In this document: positions 18,348-27,988 of the stretch, piece by piece
Numbering within the stretch: position 1 is the first letter of the stretch
Layout of the letters: every line of letters starts with the position of its first letter
Assembly: GCF_014243445.1 (NCBI RefSeq)
Contig: NZ_JACLQD010000001.1
Span: 1-64,000, forward strand
Direction: 5' to 3'
DNA length: 64,000 nucleotides
From: Paragemmobacter straminiformis
GTDB lineage: Bacteria > Pseudomonadota > Alphaproteobacteria > Rhodobacterales > Rhodobacteraceae
The notes under the pieces: model-generated
The model's input: the letters and a program-made list of their open reading frames with translations, nothing else
Database searches by the model: none
What the model was told of the DNA's origin: nothing
Position numbers and translations under genes: made by a program

Positions 18348-18977
18348 ATGTATGTCCCGCCCCATTTCCACGAGATCGACCCGACCGAGATCGCCGCCGT
18401 CATCGCGGCCTTTCCTCTCGCCTGCCTCGTGGCCCAGACACCCCTCGGGCTGATCGCCAACCACATCCCCCTGCTTGCCGCCCCCGATGGCACGCTGGTC
18501 GGCCACGTGGCGCTTGCCAACGACCTGCACCGCCTGATCCCCGACGGGGCCGAGGTGCTGGCGATCTTCCGCGCCGAAGACGCCTATATCTCGCCCAACA
18601 CCTACCCCTCCAAGGCCGAGCATCACCGCCACGTGCCGACATGGAACTATCAGGCCGTGCATATGGCGGGCCGCATCGCCTTCCAGCACGACAGCCACAG
18701 CAAACGCGCCGCCGTCGGCCTGCTCACCCGTCTGCACGAACGCCGCGTGAACGGCGCGGACGCATGGCGCATGGCCGATGCGCCGCCCGACTACATGGAG
18801 ACGATGCTGGAAAACATTGTCGCCTTCCGCATCACGGTCGCGCAGACGCTTGCGAAATCGAAACTCGGCCAGAACCGCGACGACCGCGACCTGCACGGCG
18901 CGGTCGAGGGGCTGCGCCGCCAGGGCCGGAACGACATCGCGGACAAGATGGCCAAGGCCCGCACGCGCAAGGGCTGA
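18348..18977 (+). CDS. PaiB-like FMN-binding negative transcriptional regulator
   Basis: 209 residues, split-barrel FMN-binding protein of the PaiB family. Named after Bacillus PaiB, which affects degradative enzymes and sporulation; the molecular role elsewhere is unclear. Hallmarks are MYVPPHF at the start, YISPNTYPSK near 82, VPTWNYQAVH near 97 and the C-terminal KLGQNRDDRD. The ATG at 18348 gives the family's standard N-terminus. The gene lies alone between two identical tRNA-Gly genes, each with its own terminator. Confidence 0.85.
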   Translation: MYVPPHFHEIDPTEIAAVIAAFPLACLVAQTPLGLIANHIPLLAAPDGTLVGHVALANDLHRLIPDGAEVLAIFRAEDAYISPNTYPSKAEHHRHVPTWNYQAVHMAGRIAFQHDSHSKRAAVGLLTRLHERRVNGADAWRMADAPPDYMETMLENIVAFRITVAQTLAKSKLGQNRDDRDLHGAVEGLRRQGRNDIADKMAKARTRKG

Positions 18978-19129
18978 CCCGCCCCGACACCGCCTGCCAC
19001 AGCGCTGATTTCCCGCAGAAAAATCTCGCCGCCCCGCCACTGCGGCCCGCCCGCCCCGCCAGTTCCCGCGCCGGATTCGCCGCCGGATCACCCACAGCGT
19101 CCTCTGCGCGGCGGCGCGCAAATTTCCCC

Positions 19130-19158
19130 TTGCACCCCGCCCGCTCTCGCACTATCAC
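19130..19158 (+). promoter_or_regulatory. Predicted promoter of tRNA-Gly copy 2
   Basis: TTGCAC at 19130-19135 and TATCAC at 19153-19158, spacing 17, about 15 bases before the mature tRNA. Confidence 0.45.
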
Positions 19159-19172
19159 CCGCCCCACGGAGT

Positions 19173-19247
19173 GCGGGCGTAGCTCAGGGGTAGAGCATAA
19201 CCTTGCCAAGGTTAGGGTCGTGAGTTCGAATCTCATCGCCCGCTCCA
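19173..19247 (+). tRNA. tRNA-Gly (GCC), copy 2
   Basis: Identical over all 75 bases to the copy at 18160, same orientation, about 1 kb apart. CCA is encoded. Confidence 0.97.
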
Positions 19248-19255
19248 ATCGACCA

Positions 19256-19277
19256 AAGGGCGCCTTCGGGCGCCCTT
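19256..19277 (+). terminator. Terminator after tRNA-Gly copy 2
   Basis: 9-bp stem AAGGGCGCC/GGCGCCCTT closed by a TTCG tetraloop. Confidence 0.75.
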
Positions 19278-19293
19278 CGTCATTTCCGCCCCC

Positions 19294-19322
19294 TTCCCAA
19301 CACCGCCCCCCGCGCCTATAAC
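19294..19322 (+). promoter_or_regulatory. Possible promoter of hisB
   Basis: TATAAC at 19317-19322 is a good -10; TTCCCA at 19294-19299 is a weak -35, spacing 17. AGGAG follows at 19335. Confidence 0.35.
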
Positions 19323-19346
19323 GCCCCCGTCAGACAGGAGCGCCGC

Positions 19347-19934
19347 ATGCGTACCGCCGAAATCCACCGCACGACCGCCGAAACCGAAATCGCCGTCACC
19401 GTCAACCTCGACGGCACGGGCGCCTACGACAACCACACCGGCGTCGGCTTCTTCGACCACATGCTGGACCAGCTCGCCCGCCACTCGCTCATCGACATCA
19501 CGGTGAAAGCCGATGGCGATCTGCACATCGACGACCACCACACGGTCGAGGATTGCGGCATCGCGCTGGGACAGGCGCTGGTAAAGGCACTCGGCGACAA
19601 AAAGGGCATCCGCCGCTACGGCCACTTCAACCTCGCGATGGACGATGCGCAGGTGGCCTCGGCGCTTGACCTTTCGGCGCGGCCCTTCCTCGTCTGGAAC
19701 GTGGCCTTCCCGACGCAGAAGATCGGCAGTTTCGATACCGAACTGGTGCGCGAATTCTTCCAGGCGCTGGCGACCCACGGCGGCATCACGCTGCATGTCG
19801 ATCTGGTTCACGGGGTGAACAGCCACCACATCGCAGAGGCCGCCTACAAATCGGTGGCCCGCGCCCTGCGTCAGGCGGTCGAACCCGACCCGCGCATGGC
19901 AGGCGTGCTGCCCTCGACCAAGGGCGCGCTCTGA
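19347..19934 (+). CDS. hisB: Imidazoleglycerol-phosphate dehydratase
   Basis: 195 residues, the monofunctional form without the phosphatase domain. Converts imidazole glycerol phosphate to imidazole acetol phosphate (histidine synthesis). Metal-binding motifs are visible: [19 protein letters not shown] near 29, [17 protein letters not shown] near 62, [20 protein letters not shown] near 150. An AGGAG sits 7 bases before the ATG. First gene of the his cluster on this strand. Confidence 0.97.
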   Translation: MRTAEIHRTTAETEIAVTVNLDGTGAYDNHTGVGFFDHMLDQLARHSLIDITVKADGDLHIDDHHTVEDCGIALGQALVKALGDKKGIRRYGHFNLAMDDAQVASALDLSARPFLVWNVAFPTQKIGSFDTELVREFFQALATHGGITLHVDLVHGVNSHHIAEAAYKSVARALRQAVEPDPRMAGVLPSTKGAL

Positions 19935-20028
19935 CCCCGCGCCTGCGCGCCCCCGCGCAGGCCTGTTTCTCCGAAGAAATCTGCACGGATCTCCCGCGAT
20001 CCCTGCCACCAGCCGGACCCGTAGCGCC

Positions 20029-20667
20029 ATGCCCCTGACCGTCCTCGTCGATTACGACAGCGGCAACCTCCACTCGGCCGAGAAAGCCTTCCAGCGCATG
20101 GCCGCCGAAACCGGCGCGGGCGATGTCCGCGTCACCTCCGACCCCGACCTGGTGGCCAAGGCCGACCGCATCGTCCTTCCCGGCGACGGCGCCTTTCCCG
20201 CCTGCCGCAAGGCGCTGGGCAATTATGGCGGGCTGTTCGACGCGATTTCCCAAGGCGTCACCGCAGGCAAACCCTTCCTCGGCATCTGTGTGGGCATGCA
20301 GATGCTCGCCACATGGGGCCGCGAATACGAAGACACCGCAGGGTTCGGCTGGATCGGGGGCGAGGTCGTCCGCATCACCCCCGCCGACCCTGCGCTAAAG
20401 GTGCCGCATATGGGCTGGAACGATCTGGTGATCGACCGCCCCCACCCCGTGCTTGCCGGCATCGCCACGGGCGACCACGCCTATTTCGTGCATTCCTACC
20501 ACTTCAAGGTGGCCGACCCCGCCCACCTTCTGGCCCACGCCGATTACGCAGGCCCCATCACCGCGATCGTCGGGCGCGACAATATCATCGGCACCCAGTT
20601 CCACCCCGAGAAAAGCCAGACCCTCGGCCTGCGCCTCATCGCCAATTTCCTCGGCTGGCGGCCCTAG
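20029..20667 (+). CDS. hisH: Imidazole glycerol phosphate synthase, glutamine amidotransferase subunit
   Basis: 212 residues. Releases ammonia from glutamine and feeds it to HisF. The class I amidotransferase nucleophile is in GICVGMQML (C near 87) and the His/Glu pair in FHPEKSQ (near 192-194). Its 3' end overlaps the convergent DMT-transporter gene by 32 bases. No strong ribosome binding site precedes the ATG. Confidence 0.96.
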   Translation: MPLTVLVDYDSGNLHSAEKAFQRMAAETGAGDVRVTSDPDLVAKADRIVLPGDGAFPACRKALGNYGGLFDAISQGVTAGKPFLGICVGMQMLATWGREYEDTAGFGWIGGEVVRITPADPALKVPHMGWNDLVIDRPHPVLAGIATGDHAYFVHSYHFKVADPAHLLAHADYAGPITAIVGRDNIIGTQFHPEKSQTLGLRLIANFLGWRP

Positions 20668-21523
20668 GCTTCCGCCCCACCGCCACCAGCCCCAGGGCGA
20701 TCAGCGCAAATCCCGCCAGATGGCGCGGCTCGGGCATCTGCCCCAGAAAGGCAATGCCCAGTCCCGTCGCACTGACCGGAATAAGGAACGTCACCAGCGA
20801 CAGCCGCATCGCCCCGGCCGAGGCGAGGATGCCGAAGAACAGCACATAGGCCAGCACCGTCGACAAAAGCCCCAACCCCGCCATCGCGGCCCAGACCTTC
20901 GCCTCCGGCAGGGGAAACGGCACCGCAAAGGCCAGCATCACCGGCAAGACCACCACCGCCGCACTGGCGCATTGCCCGAAGGCCACCTGCATCGGCCCGA
21001 CCCCCAGCCGCTTGAACCGCCGCGCCCAGACCCCCGCCACCCCGTATGAGCAGGCCGCCCCCAGACAGGCGATCTTGGCCCAAAGCGTGCCATCCAGCCC
21101 CCGCCCCCACATCATCACGGCCACGCCCGCAAGGCCCGCCACCAGCCCGAACAGCCGCGCCGGCGTGATCCGGTCATCCGTGGTGAACAGATGCAGGGCG
21201 ACCAGCGTGAACAAAGGCGTGGTCGCGTTCAATATCGCAGCCAGCCCCCCGCTGATCTGCCCCTGCGCCAGCGCGAAAAGCGTAAAGGGAATGGCGTTGT
21301 TCAGCACCCCCATCCCCGCCAGCGCCGCCCAGACCGCCCGCCCCCGCGGCAGGCCCTGCCCCGAGACACGGATGACCCCCGCCAGCCCCAGCGCCCCCAT
21401 GACCACCCGCAGCCAGACGATGGCCAAGGGCGGCAATCCCGCCAGCGCGATCTCGACGAAAAAGAACGACCCGCCCCAAAGCAGCGACAAAAGCCCCAGC
21501 CGCAGCCAATCCACCCGCGCCAT
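20636..21523 (-). CDS. DMT-superfamily (EamA) transporter
   Basis: 295 residues with about ten hydrophobic helices arranged as two EamA repeats (LLWGGSFFFVEIAL near 11; ACSYGVAGVWARRF near 152). Members export amino acids, nucleobases or other metabolites; the substrate is not predictable here. The ATG at 21523 follows GGGGGAGACGCCT. It runs against hisH and overlaps its last 32 bases, so transcripts from the two genes are antisense at their ends. Confidence 0.85.
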   Translation of the reverse strand: MARVDWLRLGLLSLLWGGSFFFVEIALAGLPPLAIVWLRVVMGALGLAGVIRVSGQGLPRGRAVWAALAGMGVLNNAIPFTLFALAQGQISGGLAAILNATTPLFTLVALHLFTTDDRITPARLFGLVAGLAGVAVMMWGRGLDGTLWAKIACLGAACSYGVAGVWARRFKRLGVGPMQVAFGQCASAAVVVLPVMLAFAVPFPLPEAKVWAAMAGLGLLSTVLAYVLFFGILASAGAMRLSLVTFLIPVSATGLGIAFLGQMPEPRHLAGFALIALGLVAVGRKPRAASRGNWR

Positions 21524-21859
21524 AGGCGTCTCCCCCTGTTGCGGATCACCGCGTCCACCCGGCCGCCTGCCGCCGCCGCCTGCCCCCGCCGTCTGTCCCC
21601 GCCTTCTGCCAGCCCCGCACCGCAAGCGCGACCCGAAACCTGCCGCTTTGCAACCCTACGCCCCCAGCCTCACGCCCCCAGCGCGCAGCCCCGGCCTGCC
21701 GCGCAGCGCGCCCCCCGCCTTCATCCTTGCCCAAATACTCTCGGGGGGGGGCGGCTCGCCTGCGAGCCGCGGGGGGCAGACAGCCCCCCGCCCGGCCCGC
21801 CAAGCGCGCCACCTCGCAGACCCGCCGCCCCGCGCCTGCGGCAGGCGCGGCGGCAGCCG
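21524..21859. other. Intergenic region between two minus-strand genes
   Basis: No gene is supported. It contains copy 3 of the dispersed G/C-tract element and otherwise only C-rich low-complexity sequence. Confidence 0.4.
21719..21790 (-). repeat. Dispersed G/C-tract element, copy 3
   Basis: Minus-strand reading: G/C-tract hairpin around CTGTCTG, a variable hairpin with arms CGGCTCGC and GCGAGCCG, C tract, GAGAGTATTTGGGC. It lies downstream of the DUF2147 gene on the same strand. Confidence 0.6.
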
Positions 21860-22255
21860 CTATTTCACCCGTGTCCAGGTCCCGCCATCGCGGCAGATGA
21901 ACAGCACGCAGCCCTCGACCGCCAGACTGTCCCCCGTCAGCGTCATCTTCGAGGCATAGACCTTGTCGCGATCCGGCGACCAGACCTTGCCGCCGTCATA
22001 GAAGCCGCCGCCCTCGGCCACCATGTCCCAGATGATCTGCTTGCCGATCTCGGGCGCGTCATCGATTGCGGCCCCCGTCTCGTCAAAGGCCCTGACCAGC
22101 ACGCCACAGAACGCCGCCCCGCAGGGCTTCACCTCGATATGCCCGTAATGCCCGTTGTCGTCGGGAATGGTCTGCCAGACCCCCTCGACCGGATCGGTGG
22201 CATAGGCCGCCCCCGCCATCAGCCAGACCGCAATTCCCGCACCCAGAACCCGCAT
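21860..22255 (-). CDS. DUF2147-family secreted protein
   Basis: 131 residues. Signal peptide at 1-19 ([19 protein letters not shown]). The mature part is a small lipocalin-like beta domain typical of DUF2147: [19 protein letters not shown] at its start and [18 protein letters not shown] in the middle, with cysteine pairs at CGAAFC and CVLFIC. Family members sit in the envelope; function unknown. Embedded antisense inside the his cluster, between hisH and hisA. Confidence 0.8.
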   Translation of the reverse strand: MRVLGAGIAVWLMAGAAYATDPVEGVWQTIPDDNGHYGHIEVKPCGAAFCGVLVRAFDETGAAIDDAPEIGKQIIWDMVAEGGGFYDGGKVWSPDRDKVYASKMTLTGDSLAVEGCVLFICRDGGTWTRVK

Positions 22256-22310
22256 CGCCGCCCTCCTGCCAAATCCCTGCGCCAACTCTGCCCGAACCGC
22301 CCGCACGATC

Positions 22311-22374
22311 AAGCCCCGACCACTCGGCCCCAACCCGCAAGCCCCGACCACCCGGCCCCACCCCGCAAGCCCCG
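22311..22374. repeat. 28-bp direct repeat upstream of hisA
   Basis: Units starting AAGCCCCG at 22311, 22339 and 22367, a 28-base period. The first two are complete with three mismatches; the third is partial. Confidence 0.7.
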
Positions 22375-22460
22375 CCCCGCCCTGCGGCGGCGTTCCGCCC
22401 TTGCGAGGCCCGTTTCCCCGTGGCAAAGCACCGCGCATCACAGCAGAACGGACCGCGGCC

Positions 22461-23180
22461 ATGATCCTTTACCCCGCCATCGACCTCAAAGACGGCCAAT
22501 GCGTCCGCCTCCTGCGCGGCGAGATGTCCGCCGCCACCGTCTTCGGTGACGATCCCGCCGCACAGGCGCTGAAATTCGAAGCGGCGGGCTGCCAGTGGCT
22601 CCACCTCGTCGACCTCAACGGCGCTTTCGCCGGAACCCCCGTCAACGGCGCGGCAGTCGAGGCGATCCTGAAATCCGTCAGCGTGCCCACCCAGCTCGGC
22701 GGCGGCATCCGCGACATGGCAACCATCGCCATGTGGCTGGAAAAGGGCCTCTCCCGCGTCATCCTCGGCACCGTCGCCGTGGAAAACCCCGACCTCGTGC
22801 GCGAGGCCGCCCGCAGCTTCCCCGGACAGGTCGCCGTCGGCATCGACGCCCGCCGCGGTTTCGTTGCCACCAAGGGATGGGCCACCGAAACCACCGTTCA
22901 GGCAACCGACCTCGCCCGCAGCTTCGAGGACGCGGGTGTCGCCGCCATCATCTACACCGACATCGACCGCGACGGCGCGATGCAAGGCCCGAACATCGAG
23001 GCGACCGAGGCCCTCGCCCGCGCCGTCACCATCCCCGTGATCGCATCCGGCGGCGTGTCCCGCATGGAAGACCTCGTCGCATTGCGCGACACCGGCATCA
23101 TCGCAGGCGCCATCTCGGGCCGCGCCCTCTATGACGGCGCGATCGACCTCGCGGCGGCCATCGCGGCGCTCAGGGGCTAA
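22461..23180 (+). CDS. hisA: Phosphoribosylformimino-AICAR phosphate isomerase
   Basis: 239 residues, TIM barrel. Opens the ProFAR ribose ring to PRFAR. Catalytic aspartates lie in AIDLKDG near residue 8 and [14 protein letters not shown] near 170; phosphate-binding loops are GGGIRD near 78 and ASGGV near 196. The ATG at 22461 is standard for the family (MILYPAIDL). The gene is separated from hisF by an antisense HNH gene. Confidence 0.96.
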   Translation: MILYPAIDLKDGQCVRLLRGEMSAATVFGDDPAAQALKFEAAGCQWLHLVDLNGAFAGTPVNGAAVEAILKSVSVPTQLGGGIRDMATIAMWLEKGLSRVILGTVAVENPDLVREAARSFPGQVAVGIDARRGFVATKGWATETTVQATDLARSFEDAGVAAIIYTDIDRDGAMQGPNIEATEALARAVTIPVIASGGVSRMEDLVALRDTGIIAGAISGRALYDGAIDLAAAIAALRG

Positions 23181-23250
23181 GGCAGACCCGACCCCCGCGA
23201 CAGCCGGCAAGTCGCAACGCGCAAAACGCACGGCGCAACGCGCAAGGCCC

Positions 23251-24168
23251 TCAATTCCAGGGCGTCGGCCCGTCAAGCAGACGCTGGCCGAAGACGTTCT
23301 CGCGGTGCCAGCGCAGGTTTTCCGGATGCGGCCAGTCGCGCTCGTCCTTCGGTCGCCACAACTTGCCCCCGGGCAGGATCAAACGGTCGACAACCTCGCC
23401 CGGCACCTTGTTGCGCGAGACAAGCACCGTCCAATCCTCGGCAACCGACAATAGCCCGCGGTCGAACATCCAATGCAGCGTCCCCGACAAGGCCAGACCG
23501 TTCCTGACCGAGTCGCTTCCCCGATGCTCGACAGGGCGGATATGCGCGGCCTGCACCTCGGGCCGCCCCCCGCCATTGCGCAACCGCAGTCCCGATATGG
23601 CGCAGCGATAGTCATAGGCCTCGCGCACCTTGCGGCGAAAGGCGATGTCGCGATAGGCGCGGCTGGTCAGCCGTTCGATCAGCGGCCGCTCGAAAGGGGC
23701 CGCCCCCTCGTCGATCTCTCCGGTCGCGGAATACCGCCGCGCCTCGCGCTCGGGCAGGTCCACCGGCAGACCGGCCCCGACGATGGCTGCGAATTCCGCC
23801 TCGGGCAGCCTGCGCACCGCAAGTTGCTGCGCCCCGCCCTTCTTGACCTGCCCCGTTTGCGTCATCAGACCGGCTTCCCATGCCCGCCCCCCGACCAGTC
23901 GCGGCACCTCGTGGTCAAAGGGCAGAAAGCTGCCCGCCTCGATCAAGGCCAGAAACCGGCCCTCGACCCGTGGCTTGGGGATCACCTGCGCGATCTTTGC
24001 CACCGCGAAATAGCCGCGCGGTCCCGCCTTGACCGGCTCGTAATAGACGACCCAATCCCCCACCGCCTCCCGAACCGCCTTCAGGTAGGCGCGCGGGAAA
24101 TCATAGACGCGATCCGGCTCGTCCTCGTAGATCGAGCCTGCCTTGTGCAAGAGAACCAGTTTCACCAT
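23251..24168 (-). CDS. HNH endonuclease with probable N-terminal PUA/EVE-like domain
   Basis: 305 residues. The C-terminal third is an HNH nuclease: RRKVREAYDYRCAISGL near 175-190 (only one C in the first position, not a C-x2-C knuckle), AAHIRPVEHRGSDSVRNGL near 205-223 and LHWMFDRGLLSV after it. The first 110 residues (MVKLVLLHKAG; DWVVYYEPVKAGPRGYFAVAK) look like a PUA/EVE-type fold with its aromatic cage residues. That combination is known from modification-dependent (type IV) restriction enzymes, so reading modified cytosine and cutting is a possibility; this is inference. The gene is alone, on the opposite strand between hisA and hisF. No partner methylase is nearby. Confidence 0.7.
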   Translation of the reverse strand: MVKLVLLHKAGSIYEDEPDRVYDFPRAYLKAVREAVGDWVVYYEPVKAGPRGYFAVAKIAQVIPKPRVEGRFLALIEAGSFLPFDHEVPRLVGGRAWEAGLMTQTGQVKKGGAQQLAVRRLPEAEFAAIVGAGLPVDLPEREARRYSATGEIDEGAAPFERPLIERLTSRAYRDIAFRRKVREAYDYRCAISGLRLRNGGGRPEVQAAHIRPVEHRGSDSVRNGLALSGTLHWMFDRGLLSVAEDWTVLVSRNKVPGEVVDRLILPGGKLWRPKDERDWPHPENLRWHRENVFGQRLLDGPTPWN

Positions 24169-24260
24169 AGGCCCAGGAAACCGCGCCCCGGCCCTGATTG
24201 GCAAGCCCTTTCATGGCCTGCCCCCTTGCCTTTCGCCCCCCCGCGCGGCATTCAGTCCCC

Positions 24261-25022
24261 ATGCTCAAGATCCGTCTCATCCCCTGTCTCGATGTCGCCG
24301 ATGGCCGCGTGGTCAAGGGCGTGAATTTCGTCGATCTGCGCGATGCGGGCGATCCGGTCGAAGCGGCCCGCGCCTATGACGCGGCGGGGGCGGACGAGCT
24401 GTGCTTCCTCGACATCCACGCCACGCATGAAAACCGTGGCACGATGTTCGACCTCGTCACCCGCACCGCCGAGCAATGCTTCATGCCGCTCACCGTCGGC
24501 GGCGGCGTCCGCACCCCCGAGGATGTGCGCGCCCTGCTGCTGGCAGGGGCCGACAAGGTCTCGTTCAACTCTGCCGCCGTGGCCGACCCCGACGTGGTGG
24601 CCCGCAGCGCCGACCGGTTCGGCTCGCAATGCATCGTCGTCGCCATCGACGCCAAGACCGTCGCGCCGGGCAAATGGGAAATCTTCACCCACGGCGGGCG
24701 CAAGGCCACGGGCATCGACGCGGTTGAATTCGCCCGCACCGTCGCCGCCAAGGGGGCGGGGGAAATCCTGCTCACCTCGATGGACCGCGACGGCACCAAG
24801 GGCGGCTACAACCTGCCCCTCACCCGCGCCATCTCCGATGCCGTCCCCGTTCCCGTCATCGCATCGGGCGGCGTCGGCACGCTCGACCACCTCGTCGAGG
24901 GCGTGACCCAAGGCGGCGCCTCTGCCGTCCTCGCCGCCTCGATCTTCCATTTCGGCACCTTCACCATTGGGCAGGCCAAGGCCCACATGGCCGCCGCCGG
25001 CATCCCGATGAGGCTTTCATGA
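24261..25022 (+). CDS. hisF: Imidazole glycerol phosphate synthase, cyclase subunit
   Basis: 253 residues, TIM barrel. With HisH it makes imidazole glycerol phosphate and AICAR from PRFAR and ammonia. Catalytic aspartates lie in [15 protein letters not shown] near residue 11 and [14 protein letters not shown] near 171. The ATG at 24261 gives the conserved [11 protein letters not shown] start. Its stop overlaps the hisE start by four bases (ATGA), so the two are translationally coupled. Confidence 0.97.
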   Translation: MLKIRLIPCLDVADGRVVKGVNFVDLRDAGDPVEAARAYDAAGADELCFLDIHATHENRGTMFDLVTRTAEQCFMPLTVGGGVRTPEDVRALLLAGADKVSFNSAAVADPDVVARSADRFGSQCIVVAIDAKTVAPGKWEIFTHGGRKATGIDAVEFARTVAAKGAGEILLTSMDRDGTKGGYNLPLTRAISDAVPVPVIASGGVGTLDHLVEGVTQGGASAVLAASIFHFGTFTIGQAKAHMAAAGIPMRLS

Positions 25023-25330
25023 CCACGCTCGACCGCCTCGCCGCGACCATCGCCGCCCGCAAGGGCGCCGATCCCGAAAGCAGCTGGACCGCCAAGCTTC
25101 TGGCCAAAGGCCCCGAGAAATGCGCCGAGAAATTCGGCGAAGAGGCCGTCGAAGCCATCATCGAAGCGGTCAAGGGCGACCGCGCCCGCCTGACCAGCGA
25201 AGCGGCGGATGTCCTTTACCACCTTCTCGTCATGCTCGCCGCCCGCGACGTGACACTGGCCGAGGTGCTGGCCGAACTCGACCGCCGCGAGGGCGTGTCG
25301 GGCATCGCGGAAAAGGCCGGACGCGGCTGA
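25019..25330 (+). CDS. hisE: Phosphoribosyl-ATP pyrophosphatase
   Basis: 103 residues, all-alpha MazG-like NTP pyrophosphohydrolase. Second step of histidine synthesis (PR-ATP to PR-AMP). The motif [31 protein letters not shown] and [14 protein letters not shown] carries the metal-binding acidic residues. Separate from HisI, which is not in the window. It overlaps hisF by four bases. Confidence 0.95.
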   Translation: MTTLDRLAATIAARKGADPESSWTAKLLAKGPEKCAEKFGEEAVEAIIEAVKGDRARLTSEAADVLYHLLVMLAARDVTLAEVLAELDRREGVSGIAEKAGRG

Positions 25331-25404
25331 ATTCGCCCGCCGCCCCGCCTCCGCCCGCGACCGCCCCGCCTCTGCCCGCCCGCGACCGCCTACGCCCGCC
25401 CGCC

Positions 25405-26244
25405 TCAGGCGGCCTTGCGTGCGATCACCAGCCCCAGCGCGATCTGCCCCGCCTCGGCCATCGCGATCATGTTCTGCGACTTCTCCTTGGCCGTGCTGCC
25501 CTGCAACAAGTGCAGCCCAAGCGGCGACGGCGTCCCCCCCGACGAAAGCTCTGCCACTCTGGCGCGGTGGTGCTGCAACACGATGGGCGTGCGGTCCTGT
25601 TCGACCAGAACCGTGAACCCCGCCGCCGCCAGCAACGCGCGCAACGCCTCGGCCGTGACCAGATGGCTCGTCGCGGGCGTATCGGCCCAGGGCACGGGAA
25701 AGCGCATCCCCGCCTCGCGGCCTTTCAGCACGTCATAGATCACCAGCGTGCCCCCCTTTTGCAGCACGCGGAACGCCTCGCGGTATTTCGTCGCGCGGTC
25801 GGCGATGTTCATGCCGACATGAAAGGTCAGCGCCGCGGAAAACGCGCCATCGTCAAAGGGCAGCGCCAGCGCACTGCCCAGCACGAAATCGGCCCTGCCC
25901 GACAGGCCCGTCCTTTCGGTGAACTCGCGCGCCAGCGCCACATATTCCGGCGTCAGGTCAAGCCCCGTCACACGGCAGCCCGTCTCGCTGGCCAGATAGC
26001 GCACCAGCCCGCCCAGACCGCAGCCGATGTCCAGCACGCGGTCCTCGGCAGACAGCCCCGCGCGCGCCACGATATCGGCCGTCGCCATCCGCCCGCCCAT
26101 GTGGAATTCGTCGACCGGCGCCAGATCGGCAGGCTCCAGCCTGTCCGCATCCAGCCCCGCGCGGCGGATCGCATCGAAGATGCGCTCCCGCAAATCGCCG
26201 CCCCCGTAATGCTCCGCAACCGCGCGTTCGCTCGCATCACCCAT
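25405..26244 (-). CDS. Class I SAM-dependent methyltransferase
   Basis: 279 residues. SAM-binding motif VLDIGCGLGGLVRYLA near 69, with the acidic residue in GLDLTPEYV. It resembles sarcosine/dimethylglycine or small-molecule methyltransferases by its DEFHMGG segment before motif I (residues about 45-52), but the substrate is not assignable. The ATG at 26244 follows a strong GGGAGGTG; a longer frame upstream lacks such a site. A perfect 12-base palindrome lies about 40 bases upstream. Confidence 0.8.
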   Translation of the reverse strand: MGDASERAVAEHYGGGDLRERIFDAIRRAGLDADRLEPADLAPVDEFHMGGRMATADIVARAGLSAEDRVLDIGCGLGGLVRYLASETGCRVTGLDLTPEYVALAREFTERTGLSGRADFVLGSALALPFDDGAFSAALTFHVGMNIADRATKYREAFRVLQKGGTLVIYDVLKGREAGMRFPVPWADTPATSHLVTAEALRALLAAAGFTVLVEQDRTPIVLQHHRARVAELSSGGTPSPLGLHLLQGSTAKEKSQNMIAMAEAGQIALGLVIARKAA

Positions 26245-26285
26245 CGGCACCTCCCTTGGTCGGCACAAGCCCAGCCTAGCAGAAA

Positions 26286-26297
26286 CCGACCGGTCGG
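26286..26297. promoter_or_regulatory. Candidate operator palindrome CCGACCGGTCGG
   Basis: Perfect 12-base palindrome, 42 bases before the methyltransferase ATG. Such ACCGACCGGT-centred dyads are typical of TetR-family operators. No TetR gene is in the window. Confidence 0.35.
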
Positions 26298-26339
26298 GCG
26301 AGTCTGCCCTGACCCACCCGCCCCGCACGGCGTGGGGGG

Positions 26340-27248
<909 letters not shown>

Positions 27249-27319
27249 CTAGGCACGGCGCGCGCGCACCGCAACCGCCATCCCGCGCGCTGCAACCGGC
27301 ATCCCCCTCGGCGCGGCCC

Positions 27320-27874
27320 CTAGGCGCGACGGTGCGTCGCCGCGGTGCGCGCCACTTCCTCGTAGATGCCCGACAACAGGTTCAAGGTCCGCGTCGCCTC
27401 GGCCAGACGGCCCGCGAAACCGGGCAGGTTCTCGATCGCGGTCATCAGCAACCGCCGGCGCAAGGCGCCGTAATCCTCGGTCACGCGCAGCCCTTCTTCG
27501 GTCACCTCATAGGTCACCCCCGACCGCCCCGCCCCCTTGCGCAGGATCAGCCCCGCCCCCAGCAGCTTGCGCAGCGAATACTGGATATTGGGCACATCAT
27601 CCCGATTGGTCAGCCGCGCCAGATCCTTGATCGTCTTGGGCCGGTCGTTCATGCGGATGATATGCAGCAGCGCATTCTCCGGCCCCGTCGCCGCCAGATC
27701 GCAGACCGAAGCCAGACATTCCGACTGCCAGCGCCCGAATCCCTCAAAGGCCCGCATCAGCGCGAATTCCAGTTCCGTCGTGTCCACCTCGGCATCGCTC
27801 TGCGCGAGATGCCAAAGGTAATCCAGACCGGTTTCCTTGCCAGCGGCTTGATCGGACTGCGATTTCTGCGCCAT
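27320..27874 (-). CDS. MarR-like winged-helix transcriptional regulator
   Basis: 184 residues. Central winged helix about 65-135 with NDRPKTIKDLARLTNRDDVPNIQYSLRKLLGAGLI as the helix-turn-helix and GVTYEVTEEG as the wing; long helices flank it for dimerisation. It is divergently transcribed from the flavin monooxygenase gene 100 bases away and probably controls it, a neighbourhood inference. An AT-rich intergenic region separates them. Ligand unknown. Confidence 0.8.
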   Translation of the reverse strand: MAQKSQSDQAAGKETGLDYLWHLAQSDAEVDTTELEFALMRAFEGFGRWQSECLASVCDLAATGPENALLHIIRMNDRPKTIKDLARLTNRDDVPNIQYSLRKLLGAGLILRKGAGRSGVTYEVTEEGLRVTEDYGALRRRLLMTAIENLPGFAGRLAEATRTLNLLSGIYEEVARTAATHRRA

Positions 27875-27988
27875 GCGGGGCCTCCTCGGATGTCGCCACC
27901 ATCCCCGCTCAAACCTGTTGACGCAATGGGGTTTTAAGATAGAGTTTCAAACATAAAATACTTACAACATTCAACAGGGATGGCAAAA
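27875..27988. promoter_or_regulatory. AT-rich divergent promoter/operator region
   Basis: Between regulator and monooxygenase genes. Unusually AT-rich for this window from 27927 to 27970, with TTGACG at 27919 and a small dyad GTTT-C-AAAC near 27944. A likely binding site for the MarR-like protein. Confidence 0.4.

Noticed and set aside
18160-19247. Integrated genetic element between tRNA-Gly genes
   Set aside because: No integrase, att-like partial tRNA or foreign base composition; both tRNAs are complete with their own terminators.
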